From: an uncultured Clostridia bacterium
GTDB lineage: Bacteria > Bacillota > Clostridia > Christensenellales > Aristaeellaceae
NCBI GenBank assembly: GCA_946407745.1
Contig: CAMJPQ010000035.1
Location: 1-37,636 of the forward strand
DNA: 37,636 bases
Reading direction: 5' to 3'
Under the pieces are notes generated by a model that saw only the letters and a list, made by a program, of their open reading frames with translations, was not told where the DNA came from and searched no databases. Of the stretch, positions 6,231 to 14,711 are shown piece by piece. How positions within the stretch are numbered: position 1 is the first letter of the stretch; each line of letters opens with the position of its first letter. A program made the position numbers and the translations under genes.

Positions 6231-8843
6231 TCAGCTTTTCCTGCTGACAGCCAGCTTTCTCAGCAGGTCGACAATGATGACACAGAAGGCCGCCGCGCAG
6301 CAGATCAGCCAGGTCCGCACGTTCAGCGGGGTCACCGACAGCACTTCGCCGCCAAGGGTCACAAATACGAACTGCGTGACCAGCAGCGCGCTCATCACCA
6401 GCAGGAAGTTTTTATTCCGGCCCAGGTGCTCAAAGGGGTTCATGCGCTCTGTGCGGGCGTTGAGGCCGTTGAAGGTAATGGCCATCATGAAGGTGGCGAA
6501 CACCGCGCTCTTCAGGTAGGTAACATTCATGGGTCTGGCCGCGATGCCGAACAGGCCCGACACGAAGGGGTGCGCGAAGCGGATGCACAGGCACAGTGCG
6601 GTGATGAACAGGCCGGCGATGCACACCTGTGTGAACATCTTCTTTGTGACGATGGATTCGTCGCGCGGCACCGGCCTGTCCTTCATGTACTCCTTCAGCG
6701 CGGGCTCGGAGCCGAAGGCGATGGCCGCCAGGGTGTCCATGGCCAGGTTGACCAGCAGCAGCTGGATGACCGTCATCATGGCGGGCTCGCCCAGCAGGGT
6801 GCCGATAAAGCAGGTCAGCACGGCGGCCACGTTCACCGTCAGCTGGAAGATGAGGAACTTGCGGATGGACTTGAACATGGTGCGTCCGTAGAGAATGGCC
6901 TTCTCAATGGAGGAGAAGTTGTCGTCCAGGATGGTGATGTCACCGGCCTCCTTGGCCACCTCGGTGCCGCTGCCCATGGCAAAGCCCACGTCGGCCTTCT
7001 TCAGGGCGGGAGAATCGTTCACGCCGTCGCCGGTCATGCCGACCACCAGGTTCAGCTCCTGCGCCAGGCGCACCAGGCGGCTCTTGTCCGTAGGCAGCGC
7101 GCGGGAAACGACGCGAAGATCCGGTATGACCTTCTTCAGTTCATCGTCGCTCATCTCCGCCATCTCAGCGGAGGTCAGCGCCACGTCGGTATTCTTCGTC
7201 AGCAGGCCCGCCTCCCGGGCGATGGCCACGGCAGTCTCCTTGCGGTCGCCTGTGACCATCACCACCTGGATGCCCGCGTTCTGCACCTCATGGATGGCAT
7301 CGGCGGCCTCCTTGCGCACATTGTCGCGGATGGAGATAACGCACACCAGTATCAGGTCGCCCTGCTCGGAATCACCGGCGCGCTTGGCCACACCCAGGGT
7401 GCGCATGGAGCGCCCCGCCTGCCCGTCCAGATAGCTGTTCAGATAGTTGCGCTCCGTCAGGGGCTTGACCCTGCCTTCCGCGTCCACATAGTGCGTGCAG
7501 CGCTCGATGATGCGCTCCGGCGCGCCCTTGATGTAGGTCACAGCCTCGCCTTCCCGTGTGATGGTAACGGAGGAATACTTCTTCGAGCTGTCAAACGGGT
7601 TGAAGCTGCGCACATCCTGCCTGATGGTGTCCGGCGTAGCGGAGGCGCCCACCAGGAAGGACATCAGTGCCCGGTCGGTGGAGTTGCCGCCCAGCACATG
7701 GCCGCCGGAGGCCACGGCGGAGTTGTTCACACCGATGCCGGTTACCACGTCCATCGCCAGCGCGGGAGACATTTCCTTTATGGTGGTATAGCGCTTCACA
7801 TCGCCCGTGGCCAGCTCCACCACAGACAGCTTGCCCTCGGTGATGGTGCCGGTCTTGTCGCTGAAGAGGATGGACAGGGAGCCGGCGGTTTCCAGGCCGT
7901 GGATTTTGCGCACCAGCACGTTGTCCTTGGCCATGCGGATGGACTGGAAGGACAGCAGGATGCTGGTCAGCATCGGCAGGCCCTCCGGCACCGCGCAGAC
8001 CACGATGGTCACCGCCACGGTCACCGCGTTGATCAGCAGGCGCACCCAGCCGATGAAGTCAACGGGCATATCGCCGGTCACGACGGCGCGCACCAGCACG
8101 CCAACAATAATGGCGATGGCGCCCACATAGCCGAAGGTGGAAATCTGCTTGGCCAGCTTGCCCAGCTTGACCTGGAGGGGGGTGTCGCGGGTGTCCTCCT
8201 GCACCTCCAGGGCCAGCTCGCCAAAGAGCGTCCTGTCGCCGACGACCTTGACCTTCATATAGCCCTCGCCCCCGCACACCACGGTGCCGCGGTAGGCATA
8301 GTTGCGGTTCAGCAGGTCCTTGATGTTGTAATCGGCCTCGCCCTCTGCGGGCTCCTTGGTGGCCTCCTCGGTCTCGCCGTTGAGCGCGGCCTGGTCCACC
8401 TTCAGCACGCCCTCCACCATCTCGCCGTCCGCGGGCAGCTTGTCGCCCGCCTGCAGATAGACCAGGTCGCCCACAACCACCTCGCTGACGTGGATCTCCT
8501 GCAGCGTGCCGTCGCGCAGGACCTTGGTCATTTCCTTGGCTTCTTCCTCCGCCTTCAGCGCGGAGGCCTTGCCCTCCTGCTTGTTCTCAGACACGGCGGA
8601 AACGCCGTTGGCGATCATGATGGCCACGAGGATGCCCACAGGCTCGTACCACTCGGCCTCACCCGTGAAAAAAAGCACCACCTGGATGGCCAGCGCCACC
8701 AGCAGGATCATAATCATCGGATCCTTAAAGCCCTCGAGTATCTTTCTCCAGAGGGGGTCCGGCGGAATCTGGGTCAGTGTGTTCGCGCCGTGCTGGGCGC
8801 GGCTCTGTTCCACCTGAGATTGTGTCAGGCCCTTGCGTTCCAT
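6231..8843 (-). CDS. P-type cation-translocating ATPase, Ca2+ (PMCA/PacL) type
   Basis: 870-residue membrane ATPase. It contains the P-type landmarks: an N-terminal cation-ATPase domain, the actuator motif NGETEEA, PEGLP in the fourth membrane helix (residues 286-290), the phosphorylation site DKTGT with Asp329, MVTGDR, and the hinge motif GDGVND at 605-610. PEGLP and the overall order fit type IIB calcium pumps, which export Ca2+ (some members move Mn2+). The start at 8843 has a GGGAGGAG site 5 nt before it and a consensus promoter at 8875-8902. Divergent from rqcH. No accessory subunit is next to it. Confidence 0.93.
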   Translation of the reverse strand: MERKGLTQSQVEQSRAQHGANTLTQIPPDPLWRKILEGFKDPMIMILLVALAIQVVLFFTGEAEWYEPVGILVAIMIANGVSAVSENKQEGKASALKAEEEAKEMTKVLRDGTLQEIHVSEVVVGDLVYLQAGDKLPADGEMVEGVLKVDQAALNGETEEATKEPAEGEADYNIKDLLNRNYAYRGTVVCGGEGYMKVKVVGDRTLFGELALEVQEDTRDTPLQVKLGKLAKQISTFGYVGAIAIIVGVLVRAVVTGDMPVDFIGWVRLLINAVTVAVTIVVCAVPEGLPMLTSILLSFQSIRMAKDNVLVRKIHGLETAGSLSILFSDKTGTITEGKLSVVELATGDVKRYTTIKEMSPALAMDVVTGIGVNNSAVASGGHVLGGNSTDRALMSFLVGASATPDTIRQDVRSFNPFDSSKKYSSVTITREGEAVTYIKGAPERIIERCTHYVDAEGRVKPLTERNYLNSYLDGQAGRSMRTLGVAKRAGDSEQGDLILVCVISIRDNVRKEAADAIHEVQNAGIQVVMVTGDRKETAVAIAREAGLLTKNTDVALTSAEMAEMSDDELKKVIPDLRVVSRALPTDKSRLVRLAQELNLVVGMTGDGVNDSPALKKADVGFAMGSGTEVAKEAGDITILDDNFSSIEKAILYGRTMFKSIRKFLIFQLTVNVAAVLTCFIGTLLGEPAMMTVIQLLLVNLAMDTLAAIAFGSEPALKEYMKDRPVPRDESIVTKKMFTQVCIAGLFITALCLCIRFAHPFVSGLFGIAARPMNVTYLKSAVFATFMMAITFNGLNARTERMNPFEHLGRNKNFLLVMSALLVTQFVFVTLGGEVLSVTPLNVRTWLICCAAAFCVIIVDLLRKLAVSRKS

Positions 8844-8874
8844 GTTTCTCCTCCCGTAGTGTTTGGTCGTTTCA

Positions 8875-8902
8875 ATTATATGCCCTTTGGGCAGCTTGTC
8901 AA
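8875..8902 (-). promoter_or_regulatory. Consensus sigma-A promoter of the P-type ATPase gene
   Basis: On the minus strand TTGACA (8902-8897) is separated by 16 nt from TATAAT (8880-8875). Both boxes are perfect. The start codon lies about 30 nt downstream, leaving a short leader with no room for a riboswitch. Confidence 0.85.
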
Positions 8903-9033
8903 CAAGGCAGCGGAGAGATTATTGGAGAGACCGGTACCCGGCCGCATGGCCATCGTGACCCCAGCTGAGTGTATACACACAGCCCGCGACCCAGGGAAGG
9001 ATGACCGCTGAAATATCGGGAGCGCGGACTGAA

Positions 9034-9062
9034 TTGACAAAGGGGCGCTGTTCTTTTACAAT
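9034..9062 (+). promoter_or_regulatory. Sigma-A promoter of rqcH
   Basis: TTGACA at 9034-9039, a 17-nt spacer, and TACAAT at 9057-9062. The rqcH start lies about 40 nt downstream. Confidence 0.85.
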
Positions 9063-9099
9063 GTGGAGCGAACAAAAACGGGTAGGAGTGTGAAGGCGC

Positions 9100-10839
9100 A
9101 TGCCTATGGATGGGGTGACGATCGGCTTTGCCGTGCGTGAGCTGAATGAAAGGCTGGCCGGCGGCCGTGTGGACCGTGTGACGCAGCCGGAAAAGGACAC
9201 CGTGGTGCTGCTGGTGCGCGCAGGCAGTGAAAACCTGCGCCTTTTGCTGTGCGCCTCACCCAACAACGCGCGCTGCCACCTGACAAACGAGAAGTTCCCC
9301 AACCCGCTGGAGCCGCCCGTTTTCTGCATGACACTGCGCAAGCAGCTGATCGGCGCGCGGCTGATGGAGCTGACCCAGGTGGGCGGCGACAGGGTGGTGC
9401 ACATCGACTTTGACGCCCTGTCTGAGCTGGGTGACCACGTGCGCCGCCGCCTGGTGCTGGAGATCATGGGAAGGCACTCCAACCTGATGCTGCTGGAGGA
9501 GAGCGGCCGCATTGTGGAAGCGGCGCGGCATGTGAATTACGAGATGAGCCGTGTCCGGCAGATCCAGCCCGGGCTGCCCTACCTGCCCCCGCCCGTGCAG
9601 GACAAGCTGTGCCCCGAGGAGGCGACGGCAGAGGCGCTGCTTCAGCGGCTTGCCTCACAGGGTGATGTGCCGCTGCACAAGGCGCTGGGGAACTGTGTGT
9701 CCGGCCTGTCCGCCGCCACGGCGAGGGAAATCGCCTGCCGCGTACTGGCCCCCGGGGAAGAAAAGTCCGGCGACCTGGCGGAAACCGCCGCGCGCGTTGC
9801 CGATTTTCTCCGCCGCCTTCCGTCCCTGGCTTCGCCCCGCGTGCTGGAGATCGAGGGCGAGGCCCGTGAGGTTTTTGCTTTCCCCTACCTGAGCTGCGAT
9901 TTGTCCGCGCAGAAGGAATACCCCACGCTCAGCGCGGCGCTGGAGCGCTATTTTGGCCTGCGCGACGCGCAGGACCGGCTGAGCCAGCGTTCCTCCTCCA
10001 TGGTGCGGCTGTTAAAGGGGCAGGTGGAGCGGTGCGAAAAAAAGCTCGCCCTGCAGGAGGAGGAGCTGTCCTCCGCCGCGCGAATGGAGGAGTATCGCGT
10101 GATGGGCGACGTACTCAACGCGAACCTCTACCGCCTGCACAAGGGACAGCTGTCTGCCGTGCTGCCCAACTTCTATGACGAGGCGGGCGGCGATATCACC
10201 ATTCCCCTGGATGCGCAGCTGACCCCCTCGCAGAACGCACAGCGGTATTTCAAGCGCTACCAGAAGGCCCGCTCCGCCAGGGAGAAGGCGGCCGTCGAGC
10301 GGGAGAAGACGCTGAAGGAGCTTCGCTACCTGGAGGAAATGCTGCTGGATGTGGGCAAATGCGTGGGCGAAAGCGAGCTGGAGGAGATACGCCAGGAGCT
10401 GGTGCGCACCGGCTACATGAAGCGCAATGTGAACCGGAAGCAGCAGCGCGCGCTGCCGCAGAGCGTGCCCTTCCGCTATCTGTCCTCTGACGGGATTGAA
10501 ATTGTGGTGGGGAAAAACGCCGCCCAGAACGAGCGGCTGACCGCCTCAGCGCGGCCGGACGAAATGTGGCTGCACGCCAAGGACATGCCTGGCAGCCACG
10601 TCATCATCCGCCGCGAGGGCGAGATTCCGTCCCAAACGCTTCGCGAGGCGGCCATGCTGGCGGCCTGGTACTCCAAGGGACAGCGCTCCTCCAACGTGCC
10701 GGTGGACTACACCCTGCGCCGGTATGTTAAAAAGCCCGGGGGCAGCCCCACAGGCTTTGTCATTTATACACACCAGTCCACCGCCTACCTCACCGTGAGC
10801 GAGGCGGATATACGCAGCCTGCAGCAGGTCACCGACTAA
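9100..10839 (+). CDS. rqcH: Rqc2-homologue RqcH (NFACT / fibronectin-binding-like protein)
   Basis: 579-residue NFACT protein. In Bacillota RqcH binds stalled 50S subunits carrying nascent chains and directs C-terminal alanine tailing, which marks the chain for ClpXP decay. The NFACT-N domain opens the protein (MDGVTIGFAVRELNERL), a charged coiled-coil region follows around residues 300-430, and the C-terminal NFACT-R domain shows the conserved LHAKDMPGSHVIIR and SKGQRSSNVPVDYT segments. Older annotation calls this family fibronectin-binding protein. Start codons at 9100 and 9106 are both possible: GGTAGGAG (9081-9088) suits 9100, whereas GAAGG (9092-9096) suits 9106. Single-gene transcript with its own promoter and terminator. 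Confidence 0.93.
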   Translation: MPMDGVTIGFAVRELNERLAGGRVDRVTQPEKDTVVLLVRAGSENLRLLLCASPNNARCHLTNEKFPNPLEPPVFCMTLRKQLIGARLMELTQVGGDRVVHIDFDALSELGDHVRRRLVLEIMGRHSNLMLLEESGRIVEAARHVNYEMSRVRQIQPGLPYLPPPVQDKLCPEEATAEALLQRLASQGDVPLHKALGNCVSGLSAATAREIACRVLAPGEEKSGDLAETAARVADFLRRLPSLASPRVLEIEGEAREVFAFPYLSCDLSAQKEYPTLSAALERYFGLRDAQDRLSQRSSSMVRLLKGQVERCEKKLALQEEELSSAARMEEYRVMGDVLNANLYRLHKGQLSAVLPNFYDEAGGDITIPLDAQLTPSQNAQRYFKRYQKARSAREKAAVEREKTLKELRYLEEMLLDVGKCVGESELEEIRQELVRTGYMKRNVNRKQQRALPQSVPFRYLSSDGIEIVVGKNAAQNERLTASARPDEMWLHAKDMPGSHVIIRREGEIPSQTLREAAMLAAWYSKGQRSSNVPVDYTLRRYVKKPGGSPTGFVIYTHQSTAYLTVSEADIRSLQQVTD

Positions 10840-10863
10840 GGGAATACCGCTGCTGCTGCCCAG

Positions 10864-10886
10864 AGCGCGCCGTCAGCGCGCTTTTT
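10864..10886 (+). terminator. Rho-independent terminator after rqcH
   Basis: AGCGCGC (10864-10870) pairs with GCGCGCT (10876-10882) around CGTCA, followed by a T-run to 10886. It sits between the converging rqcH and metallophosphoesterase genes. Confidence 0.8.
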
Positions 10887-10897
10887 CTGTGCCGCCG

Positions 10898-11638
10898 TTA
10901 CAGTATCCTCTGCGGCATCCATCGCAGGTAATCGCCGGAAGCCAGCCGGTACATGATGCCGTGATGCCTGCCCTCAATGCTGTCGTGAAAGCGGCTCTCC
11001 CCGTGGCAATGGGCATAGATCACCTGCTCGGCGCGGTATTCCTCCGCCATTGCGGTAAACACACTGTTCCTCTCCAGTATGCTGGTTGGCGGATAGTGCA
11101 GGAACAGGATGAACTTGCTGTATCCATCCCTGCGCGCCGCCTCAAAGGAGAGCCGCAGCCGCTCCGCCTCGCGCTCAATCAGCTTCTGCGCGTGCCGCTC
11201 CGCCTCCTCATCCCAGCCGATGATTCTTCCGCCACGCACATAGAAGGGGCCTTCAAAGGTATAGCCCTTGGTGCCCACCAGCGCGTAATCCTCATACGCG
11301 GCGTAATTATTCTGCAAAAAGAACAGCTTTCCAGCGAAGCTTCTGTTCAGCGGCTCCGTCTTCTTCGCATCCCAGAACATGTCATGATTGCCGCGCAGCA
11401 GTATTTTTCTGCCCGGCAGGCCGCAGATATAGTCCAGGTCCTTTTCGCACTCCGCCATGTTCCGGCCCCAGCTGTGGTCCCCCATCAGCACCAGCGTGTC
11501 CGTGGGGCGGACCAGCCCCTCGCAGTTTCTCCTGAACACCGCCTCGTGGTTCCTCCACACCGGGTCGCGCAGCTGCCCCGGAGCCTTCAGTTCCGACTGA
11601 AAATGGAGATGCAGATCTCCGATCGCGTATAAGCTCAT
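10898..11638 (-). CDS. Calcineurin-like metallophosphoesterase
   Basis: 246-residue cytosolic phosphoesterase. The metal-binding motifs are complete: GDLH with Asp8 and His10, GDHSW with Asp54, GNHD at 83-86, HYPP with His181 and HCHG at 210-213. The family hydrolyses phosphomonoesters or diesters with two metal ions, and the physiological substrate of this clade is not known. The ATG at 11638 follows a GGAGAGGGCGG stretch. Its first codons overlap the end of the RHS core fragment by 4 nt, which probably reflects where the RHS insertion or rearrangement ended rather than a functional operon. Confidence 0.88.
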   Translation of the reverse strand: MSLYAIGDLHLHFQSELKAPGQLRDPVWRNHEAVFRRNCEGLVRPTDTLVLMGDHSWGRNMAECEKDLDYICGLPGRKILLRGNHDMFWDAKKTEPLNRSFAGKLFFLQNNYAAYEDYALVGTKGYTFEGPFYVRGGRIIGWDEEAERHAQKLIEREAERLRLSFEAARRDGYSKFILFLHYPPTSILERNSVFTAMAEEYRAEQVIYAHCHGESRFHDSIEGRHHGIMYRLASGDYLRWMPQRIL

Positions 11639-12219
11639 CCGCCCTCTCCCATTGTGCAGGCCCTGCCTGCCGGTCCTCTTGATGCAGCCAAGCGGCTGTT
11701 ATTCGTCCGGCTGCTGCCCGTCGTGCGCCTTCCATCCGCATTCAGGAACCTGCACCACTCGCACCGGTAATACCGGCTTCTCAGATAATACAGCCCGGTA
11801 TCCTCGTCATAAACATACCCGCGATATCGGAACGGCTGCACCGTGCCCACTGTACTCGCCAGTGTTCCCGTCTTCCCGGTGGGCTTGCCCCAGGCGTAAT
11901 AGCTGTACTCTACCACCTTTGCGCCGCTGCCGTCCACCAGCGCGACCACATCGCCCTGCAGGCTGTACAGGTAGGCGTAGTCTGTGCCGCCCAAGGTCAC
12001 GACTGCCGGGCGGCTCTGCGCGTCGTAGTAGAAGTGCAGGGTGTTGCTTCCCTGCGTCAGGTGCACGATGTTTTTGCCGTGCAGGGTGTACTCCGTCGTG
12101 CCCGTGGTGGTGGACACCTTCCTTGTCCGCAGACCGTCCGCGTTGTAGCTAAAGGTCAGGGTCTCGCCTGCCTTGCTCATCTGCTTCAGCTGCCGCCCGT
12201 GCTCCCAGGTATAGGTCCA
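11635..12219 (-). pseudogene. Orphan RHS core fragment with lost toxin tip (module C)
   Basis: RHS repeat-associated core, readable from an ATG at 12180 (181 residues) and homologous back to 12219. It has YD-repeat text and the hallmark core end, YYLRSRYYRCEWCRFLNAD. In intact RHS proteins a variable toxin follows that point. Here only about 30 low-complexity residues follow before the stop, which overlaps the metallophosphoesterase start, so the toxin tip has been lost. Upstream the homology stops abruptly at 12219, where an in-frame TAA precedes it. The first half of the gene is thus missing and no full RHS shell could be made. The nucleotide sequence is nearly the same as 13183-13667. Confidence 0.8.
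11735..12219 (-). repeat. ~485-bp direct repeat, copy 1 (RHS core)
   Basis: Copy 1 of a direct repeat that aligns with 13183-13667 at a constant offset of 1,448 nt, so no net insertion or deletion separates the copies. It spans the conserved core from the WTYTWEHGRQLKQM segment to FLNAD. Such duplicated core segments are the substrate for toxin-tip exchange in RHS loci. Confidence 0.85.
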
Positions 12220-12611
12220 TTAATGATAATTTGCTTGCACACTATTATGATTCTCATGCCCGAAACCATTACAATTTCGGAAATGACGTATTCATCTGAT
12301 TCCAAAGCCTTATAATCATTGAGGTTCAAGAATTCCTTGTAATAGGGGGTGATTATTCTGTCTATATCGAACCCTTCGATGATTTGCCAGCCATAAACTT
12401 CGTTTAATTCATCATATGTATTAATCCTTCCTGCTGATAAAAGAATAACATGCTCAAATTGTAATGAATTCACATTTGAGAAAGCTGATTTTGAAAAAGA
12501 AGCCAATACCTTATTACTCGAAATATCATATGAGAAGGCTGTAATAAGGGAGTCATGACAACTGAAATCACTAAGATTTACAGTCTCGATATTCTTACTA
12601 TTGATCACCAT
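12186..12611 (-). CDS. Candidate immunity protein for the RHS toxin tip
   Basis: 141-residue, AT-rich gene starting 18 nt after the stop of the RHS toxin gene, with an AGGAGA site before the ATG at 12611. I recognise no domain. The position directly after a polymorphic-toxin tip is the standard place of the cognate immunity gene. The last dozen residues are read out of frame through the beginning of the next RHS core fragment (junction near 12220), so the natural C-terminus was probably replaced when the downstream core was joined. The protein has no signal peptide or membrane helix that would rule out a cytosolic antitoxin role. Confidence 0.6.
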   Translation of the reverse strand: MVINSKNIETVNLSDFSCHDSLITAFSYDISSNKVLASFSKSAFSNVNSLQFEHVILLSAGRINTYDELNEVYGWQIIEGFDIDRIITPYYKEFLNLNDYKALESDEYVISEIVMVSGMRIIIVCKQIIINGPIPGSTGGS

Positions 12612-12629
12612 GTGAATTTCTCCTGATTC

Positions 12630-13628
12630 TCATCTATCGTTAAAATATTGAGTATTATATGGTTCTGGAATTGGTGTTCCAGGCCAGAAATGGACGCCTG
12701 GTATGCCAGTAACATGATAATGCGAGCCATATTTAAAGTCTTCGTCCCATCGGAAAATAGCATTTCTTTGACTGTCAAACCAAACGAAAAATTGTCCATT
12801 GTATGTTCCTGGCTTTATTTCCATGCTCAAAGCTAACGGATGGAAATCATACGGATTTTGCGGGAAGATTGCTTGTTTCGCATTCTTTTCGACGGATTCC
12901 TCCTGACTATTATGAGCTTCTTTTGCGTTTTGCTGAGCAATAGAAGGATGCTGCAGACTAATTGCAGTAATTAACGCTGTTTCTATTGCCGCAATCATCG
13001 TCAAAATACTATCTTGAGTTCTCTCAATAAATGGGAATCTTATTGGGGCAGGCGCAACAACACCAACATCGCGCACCCAATCAACAGCTTGTTGGTTATG
13101 ACCATTTGGATCATAGCAAATAATCGGCTCATTCCCACAATAACAGAACAGATTCTCCCCGTCATAGGCAAAGCTACTATGGTCCGCATTCAAGAACCTG
13201 CACCACTCGCACCGGTAATACCTGCTCCTCAGGTAGTACAGCCCGGTTTCCTCGTCGTACACATACCCTCTGTACCGGAACGGCTGCACCGTGCCCAGCG
13301 TGGCGGCCAGCGCCCCTGTCTTTCCGGTCGGCTTGCCCCAGGCGTCGTAGGTGTACTCTACCACCTTCGTTCCGCTGCCGTCCACCAGCGCGATCACATC
13401 GCCCTGCAGGCTATACAGGTAGGCGTAGTCTGTGCCGTTGTAGGTCACGACTGCCGGGCGGCTCTGCGCGTCGTAGTAGAAGTGCAGGGTGTTGCTTCCC
13501 TGCGTCATGTGCACAATGTTTTTGCCGTGCAGGGTGTACTCCGTTGTGCCCGTGGTGATGGACACCTTTCTTGTCCGCAGGCCGTCTGCGTTGTAGCTAA
13601 AGGTCAGGGTCTCTCCTGTCCTGCTCAT
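12630..13628 (-). CDS. RHS core fragment with C-terminal toxin tip (module B)
   Basis: 332 residues readable from an ATG at 13628. Residues 1-149 are RHS core (YD text, RSRYYRCEWCRFLNAD). Residues 150-178 are the usual linker ending YDPNGHN. Residues 205-225 are hydrophobic, and 255-332 form a compact tip rich in Trp, Phe and His, with KPGTYNGQFF, FRWDEDFKYGSHYH and GVHFWPGTPIPEP. The tip is visibly AT-richer than the core, as expected for an exchanged toxin domain. Candidate catalytic residues are His303, His305 and His313, but I cannot assign the fold. Upstream reading frame continues to 14063 but is broken by two stop codons. Confidence 0.7.
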   Translation of the reverse strand: MSRTGETLTFSYNADGLRTRKVSITTGTTEYTLHGKNIVHMTQGSNTLHFYYDAQSRPAVVTYNGTDYAYLYSLQGDVIALVDGSGTKVVEYTYDAWGKPTGKTGALAATLGTVQPFRYRGYVYDEETGLYYLRSRYYRCEWCRFLNADHSSFAYDGENLFCYCGNEPIICYDPNGHNQQAVDWVRDVGVVAPAPIRFPFIERTQDSILTMIAAIETALITAISLQHPSIAQQNAKEAHNSQEESVEKNAKQAIFPQNPYDFHPLALSMEIKPGTYNGQFFVWFDSQRNAIFRWDEDFKYGSHYHVTGIPGVHFWPGTPIPEPYNTQYFNDR

Positions 13629-13667
13629 CTGCTTCAGCTGGCGGCCGTGCTCCCAGGTATACGTCCA
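13183..13667 (-). repeat. ~485-bp direct repeat, copy 2 (RHS core)
   Basis: Copy 2 of the RHS core repeat (see 11735-12219). The high likeness of the two copies, against very different sequence on both flanks, marks the borders of past recombination. Confidence 0.85.
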
Positions 13668-14063
13668 CGTCCCGTCATCCGTCGGGTTGCCGATCTTGTC
13701 GTTGTGGTGCTGGATGCCGTTGCGCCAGGTGATTTTGTCATACCACCGAGCATCGCCATAGGTGTAGCTTTACGCGGCCTATTTGGTGGAAGTGTTGTTG
13801 TGCGCAGCGTGGTCAAGGCGATCGGCGGTGTCGTACTCGTATTCAGTCTTCACCTCCTGTGCATCCAGCAGGGCGGAGGTCTTTGTCACCCGCCGGAGGC
13901 TGTCGTAGGTATAGCTGACCGTATGCCCGAGAGCGTCTGTCACCGAGTCAACCGTGCCCTTGCTGGCGTCGGTGACGGTCGTGACCGTCTTCCCCCTCGC
14001 GTCGGTCTGTGTGGCGGCGTAGTTGCCGTTTGCAGTGGTCGCGCCTTCCACACAGCCGCCCAA
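13629..14063 (-). pseudogene. Upstream RHS repeat remnant with two in-frame stops
   Basis: This stretch is in the same frame as the downstream core/toxin gene. It encodes YD-repeat text such as DARGKTVTTVTDA and TVSYTYDSLRRVT, then NNTSTK, a TAG (13781-13779), two codons, a TAA (13772-13770), and then YGDARWYDKITWRNG, WTYTWEHGRQLKQM and on into the core. The two stops sit at a point where RHS homologues have further repeats, so an internal deletion probably made this junction. An in-frame TGA lies just upstream of 14063, where the homology ends. No complete RHS N-terminus (secretion domain or shell) is present in the window. Confidence 0.75.
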
Positions 14064-14115
14064 GCATCAAACAGGACGGCTGTGCGGAAGGATTGGGTTG
14101 AGAAAAATAAAGGAG

Positions 14116-14577
14116 CTATGGGTGGTTGATTTTTGTTGAATAGCGAAACATGAGATCTCCTTTGTCCAAATCGTAGATATATAACCGCCTGTAGCGATCC
14201 CAAAACCACCTTCCGTGCTCTGCTGCTAAGATTCTATCGATGAACTGGTCATTCTGGTGCATTTTGATTAACTCACATTCTTTCGCCTCATCACTCAGTG
14301 GTAAAAGATTCCAATCGGGTTTGCTCTTAAGATATGCCTCAAGACGCCGCTGATCCAAACGAGAGAGGTGAAATACATATAGTGTATCTGCCTCGCGAAA
14401 GCTTTCTGGGTCATAATCGGTATAAGTGATCGGCCACGATATGATTGGATAGAAACCTATCTGCTCACTGATATATCCAAGCGGAGACATGCCCCACAAT
14501 ACGTAAGTGAAGAAAACCACCACGATTATGATAAGAGACAATACTATCGATATAAGACATTTTATAATGAATCTCAT
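14116..14577 (-). CDS. Single-pass membrane protein, candidate immunity protein (module A)
   Basis: 153-residue protein from an ATG at 14577, with one strong N-terminal membrane helix (about residues 6-26, many I/V/L) and a soluble, aromatic-rich remainder (about 125 residues). It starts 5 nt after the stop of a short toxin-like remnant. That spacing and its AT-rich sequence fit an immunity gene of an RHS module; a membrane immunity protein would fit a toxin acting at or across the membrane. I recognise no named family. It could also be an unrelated orphan gene. Confidence 0.5.
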   Translation of the reverse strand: MRFIIKCLISIVLSLIIIVVVFFTYVLWGMSPLGYISEQIGFYPIISWPITYTDYDPESFREADTLYVFHLSRLDQRRLEAYLKSKPDWNLLPLSDEAKECELIKMHQNDQFIDRILAAEHGRWFWDRYRRLYIYDLDKGDLMFRYSTKINHP

Positions 14578-14582
14578 TTGCT

Positions 14583-14711
14583 TCAAAACCCATTTAAAGA
14601 TATTGTCAGATCAATCTCGAACACAGACATTGAACCAATGAATTGTAAAGTTTTCCCCATATCATACGCAGGGCCAGAAAATGTGAAAGGATTCCTCAAC
14701 TCTGTAAAGTC
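14583..14711 (-). pseudogene. C-terminal remnant of a displaced toxin (module A)
   Basis: A short reading frame of 42 residues ends at TGA 14585-14583. It includes NPFTFSGPAYDMGKTLQF and ends EIDLTISLNGF. It has no start codon and its upstream part is replaced by the flavodoxin gene that ends at 14736. Its stop lies 5 nt before the candidate immunity gene, which is the usual spacing of a toxin tip and its immunity gene. The identity is inferred from position only; no domain is recognised. Confidence 0.4.

Noticed and set aside
5994-9011. Plus-strand open frame of 1005 codons
   Set aside because: Antisense to the P-type ATPase. Long only because stop codons are rare on that strand in GC-rich sequence.
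13014-14129. Plus-strand open frame of 371 codons across the RHS locus
   Set aside because: Antisense to the RHS core and toxin tip; composition changes inside it follow the RHS module borders on the other strand.
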